A stretch of DNA of 64,000 nucleotides from Salegentibacter_A chungangensis (lineage in GTDB: Bacteria > Bacteroidota > Bacteroidia > Flavobacteriales > Flavobacteriaceae), in assembly GCF_042678405.1 (NCBI RefSeq), contig NZ_JBHTLI010000001.1:1240001-1304000 (forward strand), in the 5' to 3' direction. Below, one piece after another: positions 26,158-35,157 of this stretch (position 1 is the first letter of the stretch; every line of letters begins with the position of its first letter). The translations under genes were made by a program, and so were the position numbers. The notes under the pieces are model-generated. The model searched no databases, was not told where the DNA came from, and saw only the letters and a program-made list of their open reading frames with translations.

Positions 26158-27135
26158 TTGCAAGACTTAGTTTCCATAATAATTCCAACATACAACCGCG
26201 ACCATTTGATCGGGGAGACCCTGGATTCTATCCAAGGTCAAACTTATACGAACTGGGAATGTATTGTGATAGACGACCGGTCTACTGATTATACTGAAGA
26301 ATTATTAAGTTTTTACTGTTCAAGAGATACGCGGATAAGATATTTCAGCTTACCTGAAGACAGGCTCAAGGGAGCCAATTCCTGCAGAAATTATGGTTTC
26401 GAATTAAGTAAAGGAAACAGGATCATCTGGTTTGATAGTGATGACCTGATGCTTCCCGGATTTGTCTCAAAAGGGATACAGCTTTTTGAGAAGTACCCGG
26501 ATACCGATCTGGTGGTAAGTGATTATGACATCTTTAATAATGAAGATAATGTGGTGTTCCACCGGCAAAGGAACAAAATAGATCAATTAGAGCAGGACTA
26601 TTTTTCAGGCAAGGTCAATTTTGGTAATTGGGCAGCAATATGGAAAAGAGCTATTGTAAAAAACACTAAATTTGATGAAAGCCTGAGCCGTGCCCAGGAG
26701 CTGGACTTTCATTTTCGCATTTTTTCTTCCCTTAACCTGAACTGGAAACAGTTAAAGGGGGTAAATGTAAAGGTGAGAAGGCATAAAGATTCTCTAACCA
26801 CACAATTTCATAAAGCCAATCTTGCAAGCCTGAAGTCAGAATTAAGGGTCAGAAGAAAGATTCTAAGTTTTTTGATAGAGAATAATTATGCCAAAGAGAC
26901 CGTGGATGCGGCTTTCAGAATTTATCTTAATACTCTGAGAACTTTATATAGGAACCATGCTCTTAAGAATAGCATTTCGGAATTAAGAGAATTAGAGAAG
27001 GTATTGAATAAATCGCTTTCCTATCTCAAATGGGAAGCCTATTTCCTGTTTTTACTATATATTTATAAGTTTACCGGTCGGGACCACAAATTAAAAAATC
27101 ACCTTTTCAAGTTAAGCCGCTTTGCCGATGTCTAA
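26158..27135 (+). CDS. GT2 family glycosyltransferase
   Basis: A 325-residue GT-A protein that starts at TTG, six bases after the previous stop, with VSIIIPTYNRDHLIGETL, DDRSTD at 39-44, KGANSCRNYGFELSKGNRI and the metal site WFDSDDLMLP (DSDD at 93-96). ISKAIW-type acceptor segment reads NWAAIWKRAI. The C-terminal third is helical and basic, probably membrane associated. No in-frame ATG precedes the conserved block, so TTG is the only sensible start. It overlaps the next gene by eight bases. Confidence 0.87.
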   Translation: MQDLVSIIIPTYNRDHLIGETLDSIQGQTYTNWECIVIDDRSTDYTEELLSFYCSRDTRIRYFSLPEDRLKGANSCRNYGFELSKGNRIIWFDSDDLMLPGFVSKGIQLFEKYPDTDLVVSDYDIFNNEDNVVFHRQRNKIDQLEQDYFSGKVNFGNWAAIWKRAIVKNTKFDESLSRAQELDFHFRIFSSLNLNWKQLKGVNVKVRRHKDSLTTQFHKANLASLKSELRVRRKILSFLIENNYAKETVDAAFRIYLNTLRTLYRNHALKNSISELRELEKVLNKSLSYLKWEAYFLFLLYIYKFTGRDHKLKNHLFKLSRFADV

Positions 27136-28144
27136 GCAAGAGGAATTGATATCTATAATTCTCCCTGTTTTTAACGGGCAGGAGTTTTTAGCTCAGGCAA
27201 TAGAGAGCTGTTTGAACCAGACGTATAAAAATCTGGAGCTCATTATTGTTGATGATGCTTCAGAGGATAAAAGCCTTGAGATAAGCAGAGCCTTTGCCGC
27301 TAAGGATAACAGGCTTAAGATTTTTTCCAACAAGGAGAACCTTAAATTGCCGGGGAGTTTAAATTCAGGACATGCTTGGGCAAATGGGAATTTTATTACC
27401 TGGACAAGCCATGATAATGTTTTGAAGCCAGACTTTTTGGAAAAGCATTTTCAGAATATTGTCGCAAATAAGGCAGATATCTCTTATTCAAATTATGATA
27501 TGATATTTGCAGATGGAAACATCAAGAGGGAACATCATCCCGGGCCACCTGAGTACTTGTTGTTCGGAAATCAGATTGGAGCCTCTTTTTTATACAGGAA
27601 AAAAGTCTTTGAGGAGCTTTCCGGCTATGATGAGAATCTTTTTCTTGTGGAAGATTATGATTTTTGGCTGAGAGCGGGGATGAATTTTAAGTATAGTAAA
27701 ATAGAATATAACTTGTACTCTTATCGGATTCAGCCTGAAAGTCTAACTGCAAAGATTTATAATGAACGGGAATGGAACAGAGAGCACGATCAGGCATTGA
27801 GTAAAATGTTTCTAAACCTTAAGGAAAAGCTAGCTTGGGAAAGCCTAAGTGTGGAGTTCCTTTTAAAACTCTTCAAAAATGATAAGTCAGCGCTCCGGCT
27901 CTTTTTAAATAATAAGGCGGCTATTACTAAAGATTTCAAAAAATATTGTGGTAAAGAGCTGAATTATTCAGAACTGCAGAATGAGCTTTATAGACAACTA
28001 AGAATGGTCCTTAAACAACATCCTGAAGCAAATACTTTTCTGAATGTCTTAAGAATTCTGCGACAGGAAAGGAATATATTAATGCATCAAAAATTCAATA
28101 AAAAAGAAACTATAAAACTAATCTGTAAGTCCTTGGTAAATTGA
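27128..28144 (+). CDS. GT2 family glycosyltransferase with SHDN in place of DxD
   Basis: A 338-residue GT-A protein beginning MSKQEELISIILPVFNGQEF; DDASED lies at 42-47 and the metal-binding position reads TWTSHDNVL (SHDN at 94-97) and not DxD. The WTSHDN variant is found in some GT2 enzymes, so the protein may still be active. YDENLFLVEDYDFWLR is the acceptor-side ED motif. I chose ATG 27128; a TTG six bases earlier is also possible. It overlaps the previous gene by eight bases and the next by four (TTGA). Confidence 0.85.
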   Translation: MSKQEELISIILPVFNGQEFLAQAIESCLNQTYKNLELIIVDDASEDKSLEISRAFAAKDNRLKIFSNKENLKLPGSLNSGHAWANGNFITWTSHDNVLKPDFLEKHFQNIVANKADISYSNYDMIFADGNIKREHHPGPPEYLLFGNQIGASFLYRKKVFEELSGYDENLFLVEDYDFWLRAGMNFKYSKIEYNLYSYRIQPESLTAKIYNEREWNREHDQALSKMFLNLKEKLAWESLSVEFLLKLFKNDKSALRLFLNNKAAITKDFKKYCGKELNYSELQNELYRQLRMVLKQHPEANTFLNVLRILRQERNILMHQKFNKKETIKLICKSLVN

Positions 28145-29082
28145 GCGATATTCCTAGAACATATATTCTTTTGGCTACCTGTAACCGGGCCCGGTTATTA
28201 GAAGAAACACTGGAGTCTATCCGGAAGCAGACCTATACAGGCTGGGAATGTAAAGTTATAGATGATCATTCAGAAGATAATACCCGGGAAGTAGTAGATA
28301 AGTTTGCTGCGAAAGACTCCCGGTTTTCTTACCATCTGAAATCAAATGAATATAAGAAAGGGCTTTCGGGGAGTAGAAATTTTGGTCTGGACCTGGTGCG
28401 TAGGAAGAAGGCTGATTTTATCCAATTCTTTGATGACGATGATATAATGCATCCTGAAAAACTGGAACTTCAGGCAAACAAGCTTCAGGAGGATCCTGAA
28501 CTCGCCTTTTGTTTGTGTGGAGTGAGAAGTTTTAATAAACGCGAAGATGTGCTTTGGGATTTAAGATCTACTTTTAACTATCCTGCTAAATTGGACCTGG
28601 GAGAAGCTTTTTTGCTGGGAGAAGTTCAATTTGTAGCTCAAAATCCGCTTTTTCGCTTCAATTATGCCTCTGCATTCAAATTTGACGAAGATCTGGACTA
28701 TGCTGAAGAATGGGCCTTGTTTGTATGTATGTTTATGCAAAAAACTCCGAAATATGATAGTCTTAACAGAGTTCTTTTTTACCGGAGGAAGCATTCGGGG
28801 GCTGTAACAGAAAGCGATTCGGCTGAAACCGTTAGAAAAGCAGATCTTTTGGCAGCCAAGCTGAAAATTTTTAGTTTTTTAAACCAGCATCATCTTCATA
28901 CTTCCATTAGTCTGGTTTACTTCTTTCGACTTTTTCTTCTATACCAATATGATTCCAAAAACCTCCGGCTGGTCGGGCAGAAATTGAAAAAGCTGGACAG
29001 GAAAGCTTACTTAAAGTTTAAAACAGGGATATATCTCCATAAAATATTCAGAAAGCTTATATTGGGATTATTCAGATATTAG
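28141..29082 (+). CDS. GT2 family glycosyltransferase, first of a tandem paralogous pair
   Basis: A 313-residue GT-A protein: TYILLATCNRARLLEETL, DDHSED at 41-46, KKGLSGSRNFGLDL and FFDDDDIMHPEKLEL (DDDD at 98-101). The start is TTG within a TTGA overlap with the previous stop; no ATG is available before the conserved block. It is clearly related to the following gene across the whole N-terminal domain, which indicates local duplication. The C-terminal 80 residues are hydrophobic and basic, consistent with peripheral membrane binding. Confidence 0.87.
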   Translation: MSDIPRTYILLATCNRARLLEETLESIRKQTYTGWECKVIDDHSEDNTREVVDKFAAKDSRFSYHLKSNEYKKGLSGSRNFGLDLVRRKKADFIQFFDDDDIMHPEKLELQANKLQEDPELAFCLCGVRSFNKREDVLWDLRSTFNYPAKLDLGEAFLLGEVQFVAQNPLFRFNYASAFKFDEDLDYAEEWALFVCMFMQKTPKYDSLNRVLFYRRKHSGAVTESDSAETVRKADLLAAKLKIFSFLNQHHLHTSISLVYFFRLFLLYQYDSKNLRLVGQKLKKLDRKAYLKFKTGIYLHKIFRKLILGLFRY

Positions 29083-29103
29083 TTCTTTTAAAACAATTCT
29101 TGC

Positions 29104-30048
29104 TTGAAGTTTCCGAAGATTTTCATATTGCTTAGCACGTTCAACAGGGCGTATCTCATAGAAGATACACTTAACTCTATAATTAACCAGACCTATAAGA
29201 ACTGGGAATGTATCATAGTGGATGATCTTTCTGAAGATGAAACAAAGCAGCTTATTGAAAAGTATATAAAGATAGATCAGCGTTTCTCCTATTATTTGAA
29301 GTCTGATAAATACAGGAAGGGGTTATCGGGAAGTAGGAATTATGGCCTTGATATAGCATTTCATAAAAATGCCGAATACATCCAGTTTTTTGATGATGAT
29401 GACATTATGCATCCGCAAAAACTGGAAATGCAAATTCGGCCCTTTATGGAGAATGAAGATCTGGATCTTACGATCTGTTGTTACAGGAAATTCCATAAAA
29501 AGTCTACAATTCAGTTTGATCTGGATAAGGCGTCAGACGGGAGCTGTAATATTTGTTCAGATGAGCTTTTAAGGGATTTTTATCTAAATAGGGTTGACCT
29601 TAACTCCCCGGGGCCTCTCTGGAAAGCAGAAGTTTTAAAGAATTATCGTTTCTGTGAACATCTGGAGTATGCGGAAGAAAGGGAATTTTATCTTAGAATC
29701 TTCTTAAATGAAACGATTAATTACAGGCCGGTTGATAAAGTGTTGTTTTGGTATAGGAAACATGATAGAGCAATTACAAGTAACCTGTACGGTGAAACCA
29801 GCCGAAAGAAAGAGTCTATGGTATTGTTTGAAAGAACCTTTTTTAGAGAGGTGCTTACACAAGAAAATGCACCATATTTTATTCTAAAATCTTTGGCTAA
29901 ACAGGCGGTAAATAATTCTGACTACAGGTCAATATCAGACTTAATGGAGTATATAAAAAACCGATTGAATTTGTTAGATTTGAGATATATGAAACTCTTA
30001 GCATTCCTCTTCTATAATAGAATGACTAAAAAAATGGTCGATGCCTAA
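29104..30048 (+). CDS. GT2 family glycosyltransferase, second of a tandem paralogous pair
   Basis: A 314-residue GT-A protein with FPKIFILLSTFNRAYLIEDT, a DDLSED motif at 40-45, RKGLSGSRNYGLDI and FFDDDDIMHPQKLEM (DDDD at 97-100). These blocks align residue for residue with the preceding gene, whereas the middle (CNICSDELLRDFYLNRVDLN) has diverged, as expected for paralogues with different acceptors. It starts with TTG 21 bases after its paralogue and overlaps the next gene by eight bases. Confidence 0.87.
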   Translation: MKFPKIFILLSTFNRAYLIEDTLNSIINQTYKNWECIIVDDLSEDETKQLIEKYIKIDQRFSYYLKSDKYRKGLSGSRNYGLDIAFHKNAEYIQFFDDDDIMHPQKLEMQIRPFMENEDLDLTICCYRKFHKKSTIQFDLDKASDGSCNICSDELLRDFYLNRVDLNSPGPLWKAEVLKNYRFCEHLEYAEEREFYLRIFLNETINYRPVDKVLFWYRKHDRAITSNLYGETSRKKESMVLFERTFFREVLTQENAPYFILKSLAKQAVNNSDYRSISDLMEYIKNRLNLLDLRYMKLLAFLFYNRMTKKMVDA

Positions 30049-30898
30049 AATCCTGCATTTTACACCTGTCAGAAAACCTGCAGACGTTCTTGAGTTACAT
30101 CTAAGAAGTTTGATAGGAATAAATAAGGAAAACTTTTCATTGACCTACTCATTTTTCGATGATAATGTAGATGAAGAAAGCTCAACTATATTAGAGCAAT
30201 TTGTAGAAAATAATAAGAATGCACTTTTGCACCAATTTGATTTGGAAAAAGCTTCAAATTATAAGGGTAATGAGCGGTGGGTTCCCCAATTATACCAGAG
30301 AATTACACTTATCAAAAATAAGGCTATTCAATATTTTTTACAACACGATTTTGATTATCTGTTCTTAAGCGATGCCGATTTGATAATTAATCCTGATTGC
30401 TTAAAAAACCTGGTCTCGAAACAGCTGGATTTTTGTGCATCGGTATTTTGGACCCATTTCAAAGGTAACCTTACTTATACTCCAAATGCGTGGTATGCCA
30501 AGCATTTGGGATTTTCAAAAGAAGATTTGATGAGGTTTAAAACTCCTGGTACATATGAGGTAGATTTTACAGGTGCTTGTACATTGTTGTCAAGAAACAT
30601 TCTTGAAGCCGGTGTCTCATTTGAAAAGATCTCAAATATTGAATTCCTGGGAGAGGATAAACATTTCTGTATTAGAGCAGCAGTTCTGGGATTCCAGGCT
30701 TACCTGAATACCGAGTATCCCTGTTTTCATATTTATCAGCAATCCAATGTTCAGGAAGGTAAACCCCTCTTGGATAATAATTTTGATTTTAATCTGGAAG
30801 ACTATTTGGATGAAAATTGGGAGGCGAAACTTGATGAAATGGTGACCCCTAAAAAAAAGAGTATCCTGCAAAGGGCTAAATTGAGGTTTAGAAAATGA
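30041..30898 (+). CDS. Glycosyltransferase-like protein (GT-A fold, SDAD motif)
   Basis: A 285-residue protein starting MPKILHFTPVRKPADVLELH. The central DYLFLSDADLIINPDCLKNL (SDAD at 110-113) is a canonical GT-A metal-binding strand, followed by a VDFTGACTLLSRNILE acceptor segment and FLGEDKHFCIRAAVLGFQAY, a GT2-like ED motif. The early NDPxP-type nucleotide loop is not obvious, so it belongs to a less typed branch. The ATG lies eight bases inside the previous gene and the stop overlaps the next start by four bases. Confidence 0.78.
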   Translation: MPKILHFTPVRKPADVLELHLRSLIGINKENFSLTYSFFDDNVDEESSTILEQFVENNKNALLHQFDLEKASNYKGNERWVPQLYQRITLIKNKAIQYFLQHDFDYLFLSDADLIINPDCLKNLVSKQLDFCASVFWTHFKGNLTYTPNAWYAKHLGFSKEDLMRFKTPGTYEVDFTGACTLLSRNILEAGVSFEKISNIEFLGEDKHFCIRAAVLGFQAYLNTEYPCFHIYQQSNVQEGKPLLDNNFDFNLEDYLDENWEAKLDEMVTPKKKSILQRAKLRFRK

Positions 30899-31869
30899 GG
30901 GAAGGTGTAAATCCAGAAAAATATAAATCCGGTTTAAATAAATCCTATTTCCACAGGATTATTATACCTGTTTATATCCCGGAAACGGACGACACCTATT
31001 TTTCTGAAAGCCTTGAAATTTTCCGCAAAACCCTGAATTCGATAGAAAGAACTGTCAATCCCGAAATTACTGCTGTTAGCATAATAGACAACCATTCTTC
31101 CGGAGTGGTCAAAGAACTTATTAATTCTTACTGTGAGAGGGGAGTTGTCGATAAACTCGTAACTTATTCAGAAAACCGGGGGAAGGTATATGCTGCAGTG
31201 AGTGAGGCAAGAGCCTGCTATGAGCCTTTTGTAACTATCGCCGATGCCGATGTTTTGTTCTTTAAAGGTTGGGAAAATGCAGTTTTTCAAGTTTTTAAAG
31301 AACACCCAAAAGCGGGGGTCGTATCGCCGGTACCATCACAAAACCTGGGGCTTTATTACACATCATCGGTGTTTTTTGATAATTTCTGGAAGAGAAATAT
31401 TGGCTACGATAAAGTTGTTTCCGATAGGGATTGCGAATTTTTTATAAGAGGTATGGGAAATCCTGCGCTTCTCAAAAGAGATAAAAACAAGTATAATTGG
31501 AAAGAGAAGCAGTATTATTTAAAAGGTGATACAAAGGCAATAATTGGCGCAGGTCATTTTGTGGCAACTTATAAAAGAGGTCTTTTTAATCAAAACTCAG
31601 GTTTCCCTGAAAAAAAATTTGATATCGGTTATGAACAATCTTTTTTAGATAAGCTTGCAGATAAGGCTGGAACTTATCGTTTATCTACACCTAAGACCTA
31701 TGCTTATCATATGGGAAATAAGATGGACGAATTCATAAGAGAATATCAGGGTTCTGGTGAAATTTTGAGGAATATACCTTGTGTCTGTAATTCTCTGCCA
31801 AAATTAAATACACCATATTCCTTGCGCTCAGCTTTTTTTAAAACTATGAAAAAACTAATTAAATTTTAA
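30895..31869 (+). CDS. GT2-like glycosyltransferase (ADAD motif)
   Basis: A 324-residue protein. HRIIIPVYIPETDDTYFSES begins the GT-A fold, VSIIDNHSSG (61-70) is the first acidic loop, YSENRGKVYAAVSEARACYE resembles the NxGxxxARNxG helix and VTIADADVLFFKGWE (ADAD at 116-119) is the metal site. FPEKKFDIGYEQSFLDKLAD provides the second-half acidic motif. It starts in a four-base ATGA overlap. Placed between a similar protein and wecB; the substrate is unknown. Confidence 0.8.
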   Translation: MREGVNPEKYKSGLNKSYFHRIIIPVYIPETDDTYFSESLEIFRKTLNSIERTVNPEITAVSIIDNHSSGVVKELINSYCERGVVDKLVTYSENRGKVYAAVSEARACYEPFVTIADADVLFFKGWENAVFQVFKEHPKAGVVSPVPSQNLGLYYTSSVFFDNFWKRNIGYDKVVSDRDCEFFIRGMGNPALLKRDKNKYNWKEKQYYLKGDTKAIIGAGHFVATYKRGLFNQNSGFPEKKFDIGYEQSFLDKLADKAGTYRLSTPKTYAYHMGNKMDEFIREYQGSGEILRNIPCVCNSLPKLNTPYSLRSAFFKTMKKLIKF

Positions 31870-31879
31870 GGCTATCAAA

Positions 31880-32983
31880 TTGAAGTTTTTAATCTGTTTT
31901 GGAACCCGTCCGGAAGCTATAAAAATGGCACCCCTTATTCATGAGATGAAAAGAAGAGGGATGCCCTTCAAAGTTTGTGTTACCGCACAACATAGGGAAA
32001 TGTTAGATCAGGTTTTAGATTTTTTTGAGATAACTCCTGATTATGACTTTAACGCGATGCAACCAGGACAGCAACTGAATGTGCTCAGTTCATATGTTCT
32101 AAAAGAAGTAGATGCCGTAATAGAGAAGGAAAAACCTGATATGATACTGGTACAGGGGGATACTACTTCAGCTTTTATAGGATCCTTTGCCGCGTTTAAC
32201 AGACAAATTAAGGTAGGCCATATTGAAGCAGGCTTGAGAACCTTTGATAAAAAGCATCCTTTTCCGGAAGAAGGAAACCGGCAGCTTATTAGCCGTATCA
32301 CTGATTTTCATTTTACCCCAACGCCTCAGTCAAGCGTTAATTTACAGCAGGAAAATATTCAGAAGGAAGATATTTATTTATCCGGGAATACCATAGTGGA
32401 TGCGTTGGGATATGCGGTTACTAAGTTAAATAACGGGTTTGCCAACACAGAAATTAAAAGATTAGAAGATCTAATACGAGCAGATAAAAAGATAATACTT
32501 GTAACCGGGCATAGGCGCGAAAGTTTTGGCCAGGGAATTCGGGAGGTTTGTGAAGCCCTGTTGGAACTTGTAGAAAGGTCTGGGGCTCAGGTTGTTTTTC
32601 CGGTGCATTTAAATCCCAAAGTACAGGGGCCGGTGAAAGAAATATTAGCTGGACAATCAGATATTCATTTGGTTCATCCGGTTACCTATCCTGTTTTGAT
32701 CTGGCTAATGAAGAAATGTGATATTATCATTTCTGATTCCGGGGGGATCCAGGAAGAAGCGCCAAGTCTCAATAAGCCGGTGATAGTCACACGCTCGGTA
32801 TCAGAGCGAATGGAGGGGGTGGAAGCAGGTTTTTCTTTTCTCACCGGAACAATGAAGGAACGAATAATCGAGAAAGGTCTTGAATTATTAAAAAATAAAC
32901 CTGATTATTCAGGAGTAAGTAATCCATATGGAGATGGCCGGGCATCAGAAAGAATAATTGATATTTTACTAAAATCATTATGA
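31880..32983 (+). CDS. wecB: UDP-N-acetylglucosamine 2-epimerase (non-hydrolysing)
   Basis: Interconverts UDP-GlcNAc and UDP-ManNAc. The 367-residue protein has CFGTRPEAIKMAPLI at the N-terminus, QHREMLDQVL, VQGDTTSAF, GHIEAGLRTF, PEEGNRQLI, VTGHRRESFG and SDSGGIQEEAP, all in the order expected for WecB. It starts with TTG ten bases after the previous gene. No UDP-ManNAc dehydrogenase (WecC) is present in the window, so UDP-ManNAc may be used directly, feed another pathway, or be oxidised by an enzyme encoded elsewhere. Its four-base ATGA overlap couples it to the next glycosyltransferase. Confidence 0.95.
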   Translation: MKFLICFGTRPEAIKMAPLIHEMKRRGMPFKVCVTAQHREMLDQVLDFFEITPDYDFNAMQPGQQLNVLSSYVLKEVDAVIEKEKPDMILVQGDTTSAFIGSFAAFNRQIKVGHIEAGLRTFDKKHPFPEEGNRQLISRITDFHFTPTPQSSVNLQQENIQKEDIYLSGNTIVDALGYAVTKLNNGFANTEIKRLEDLIRADKKIILVTGHRRESFGQGIREVCEALLELVERSGAQVVFPVHLNPKVQGPVKEILAGQSDIHLVHPVTYPVLIWLMKKCDIIISDSGGIQEEAPSLNKPVIVTRSVSERMEGVEAGFSFLTGTMKERIIEKGLELLKNKPDYSGVSNPYGDGRASERIIDILLKSL

Positions 32984-34230
32984 GGTCACCGGAAGAAATA
33001 AAAGTTCTGGTTGTGGCAGAATCTATTAATGTAGAGGATAGCAGTGGCTCTAAAGCCAATGTGGCTCTAATTCAAAATCTTCATAAGATAGGCTATAACG
33101 TTTTAGTCTTGCATTACTCCCACAGAGAGATACATCTTCCAGAAGTAAAATGCATGCAGATTAAAGAGAATAGGAGAAGCCTTCTTTTTCTATTGAGTAG
33201 AATAGAAAGAAAGCTGAGGCGTAACTTGAAAATAGACCTGCATCAACCACTGGAGAACTTATTTGGTTTCTCCTTTACTCTTCTTAACGATAGTCGCAGT
33301 ATTGTAGCTGGTATTAAAGAGGTTGATGATTTTGATGCTGATCTGATATTTACTTTAAGTAAAGGTGCCAGCTACCGTCCACATCATGCCTTATTAAATG
33401 TACCCGAGCTGCACGATAAATGGTTGGCATATATCCATGATCCATACCCACACCACTATTATCCTGAGCCCTATAAATGGTCTGAACCTGGTTATATAAG
33501 GAAAATTGAATTTTTTAAGCAGGTCTTAAGAAGTTGTACGGTAGCGGTCTTTCCCAGCCTTTTGTTAAAAGAATGGATGCAGAATTTTTTCCCTTGGATA
33601 GACGAAAAAAGCTGTATTATTCCCCATCAAATATCTGGGGGAACGGCAAAAAAGGTTAGTATGCCTTCTTTTTTCGATAGTGGTAAATTTAATTTGTTGC
33701 ATGCCGGTAATTTGATGAAGCAAAGACCTCCTTTTCACTTGATAGAGGGGTTTAAACGCTTCCAGGATAAAAACCCTGATGCGAAAAAGAATGCGAGCTT
33801 GTTACTGATAGGTAATTCCTCATATCATACTAGCGAATTGAAAAAATGCGAAAAGAAAGTCCCTAACTTAATTATCAGCGATTATTTGCAGCAGGATATA
33901 GTTTTGAAACTACAGCAAGAGGCCGCTGTGAATATCATCTTGGAATCAAAGTCAGCTTTGAGTCCATTCTTGCCGGGTAAATTTCCCAATTGCATAGAAG
34001 CGAATAAACCTATCTTGCTTTTGGGCCCTTCTAAAAGTGAAGTTAGGAGATTGTTGGGAGATGATTATCAATATTGGAGTGAAATAGATGACATAGAGAA
34101 AATTGCTAATCTAATTCAGGAATTATATGAGAGTTGGAAAAGTTCTTCCCGCCAAACTTTGGAAAGGAGTGATCTTTTAAGATATATGTCACCTCATTAT
34201 ATGAAAGAAGAATTGCAGAAGTTGCTATAA
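32980..34230 (+). CDS. GT-B fold glycosyltransferase (GT4-like)
   Basis: A 416-residue protein. VLVVAESINVEDSSGSKANV is the N-terminal acceptor-side loop, LAYIHDPYPHHYYPEPYKWS sits mid-protein, and the C-terminal domain has FNLLHAGNLMKQRPPFHLIE and SALSPFLPGKFPNCIEANKP, which corresponds to the donor-binding region. Family assignment is less certain than for the other GT4 genes because the ExxxxxxxE motif is not clean. Coupling to wecB by a four-base overlap makes a ManNAc or GlcNAc donor plausible. Confidence 0.75.
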   Translation: MRSPEEIKVLVVAESINVEDSSGSKANVALIQNLHKIGYNVLVLHYSHREIHLPEVKCMQIKENRRSLLFLLSRIERKLRRNLKIDLHQPLENLFGFSFTLLNDSRSIVAGIKEVDDFDADLIFTLSKGASYRPHHALLNVPELHDKWLAYIHDPYPHHYYPEPYKWSEPGYIRKIEFFKQVLRSCTVAVFPSLLLKEWMQNFFPWIDEKSCIIPHQISGGTAKKVSMPSFFDSGKFNLLHAGNLMKQRPPFHLIEGFKRFQDKNPDAKKNASLLLIGNSSYHTSELKKCEKKVPNLIISDYLQQDIVLKLQQEAAVNIILESKSALSPFLPGKFPNCIEANKPILLLGPSKSEVRRLLGDDYQYWSEIDDIEKIANLIQELYESWKSSSRQTLERSDLLRYMSPHYMKEELQKLL

Positions 34231-34231
34231 G

Positions 34232-35155
34232 ATGAAAGAATTTTCTCTCATTATTACCACTCATAATCGGCTTGGAAACCTAAAGTTTACCTTAGATTCG
34301 TTATCTAAGACTTTAACTCAAGGAATAAAGCTTCTTATTTGCGATGACGGATCCTCTGATGGAACTTGGGAATGGCTGAAATTAAATTGTCAAGATGTTG
34401 AGCTTTATAGAAACCCGGTGAAGAAAGGACTTATATTTAGCAGAAACCTGTTGATGAATAAGGTTACTACTCCTTATGTGATTTCTCTGGATGACGATGC
34501 GAATTTTTTGACTAACGAACCTCTCAAGAAAATCAAGGATTACTTTGAACTTAATCCAAGATGTGGGGTTGTTGCTTTTAGAATATTTTGGGGAGAGCAT
34601 AGCCCCCAGGTTTTAATTGCAGACGAAAAGCCTGAATTGGTGAAAAGTTTTGTGGGCTGTGGTAATGCGTGGAGAACAGAAGCATGGAGAGAAATACCGG
34701 ATTATCCTGCGTGGTACGAGTTCTATGGAGAAGAAAATTATGCGTCTTTTCAGCTTCTTAAAAAGGATTGGGAAGTATATTATTTACCATCTGTTTTGGT
34801 GCAACACCGAGTAGATAACAAAGCAAGAAAAAAAGATAAAGATTACTATCTAAGAGCAAGAAAAGCTTTGCGCGCAGATTGGTATAACTACATAATATTC
34901 TATCCTAAATGTAAAGGGTTTAGATTATTTTTATATTCAGTAAAAACCCAGTTCGTTAAAGCATTTGAATCGGGCGAAGTAAGAATAATAACAAACCTTT
35001 TTATTGCTTTGGGCAGTATTATAGAAAATGCAGGTAAGCTGAAAAGTAATCGGAACGGCTTAACATATTGCGAATATCAAAAATGGAAAAAACTGTCTGA
35101 TACTAAGATTTATTGGAAACCACAATCTGCTCAATCTTCAACTAAAAATTATTAA
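34232..35155 (+). CDS. GT2 family glycosyltransferase
   Basis: A 307-residue GT-A protein with FSLIITTHNRLGNLKFTLDS, DDGSSD at 38-43, KKGLIFSRNLLMNKVTTPYV and the metal site SLDDDANFL (DDDA at 87-90). FYGEENYASFQLLKKDWEVY is the acceptor-side acidic motif and the C-terminus is basic. One base separates it from the preceding gene and two from the following methyltransferase gene. Donor unknown. Confidence 0.86.
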   Translation: MKEFSLIITTHNRLGNLKFTLDSLSKTLTQGIKLLICDDGSSDGTWEWLKLNCQDVELYRNPVKKGLIFSRNLLMNKVTTPYVISLDDDANFLTNEPLKKIKDYFELNPRCGVVAFRIFWGEHSPQVLIADEKPELVKSFVGCGNAWRTEAWREIPDYPAWYEFYGEENYASFQLLKKDWEVYYLPSVLVQHRVDNKARKKDKDYYLRARKALRADWYNYIIFYPKCKGFRLFLYSVKTQFVKAFESGEVRIITNLFIALGSIIENAGKLKSNRNGLTYCEYQKWKKLSDTKIYWKPQSAQSSTKNY

Positions 35156-35157
35156 TA

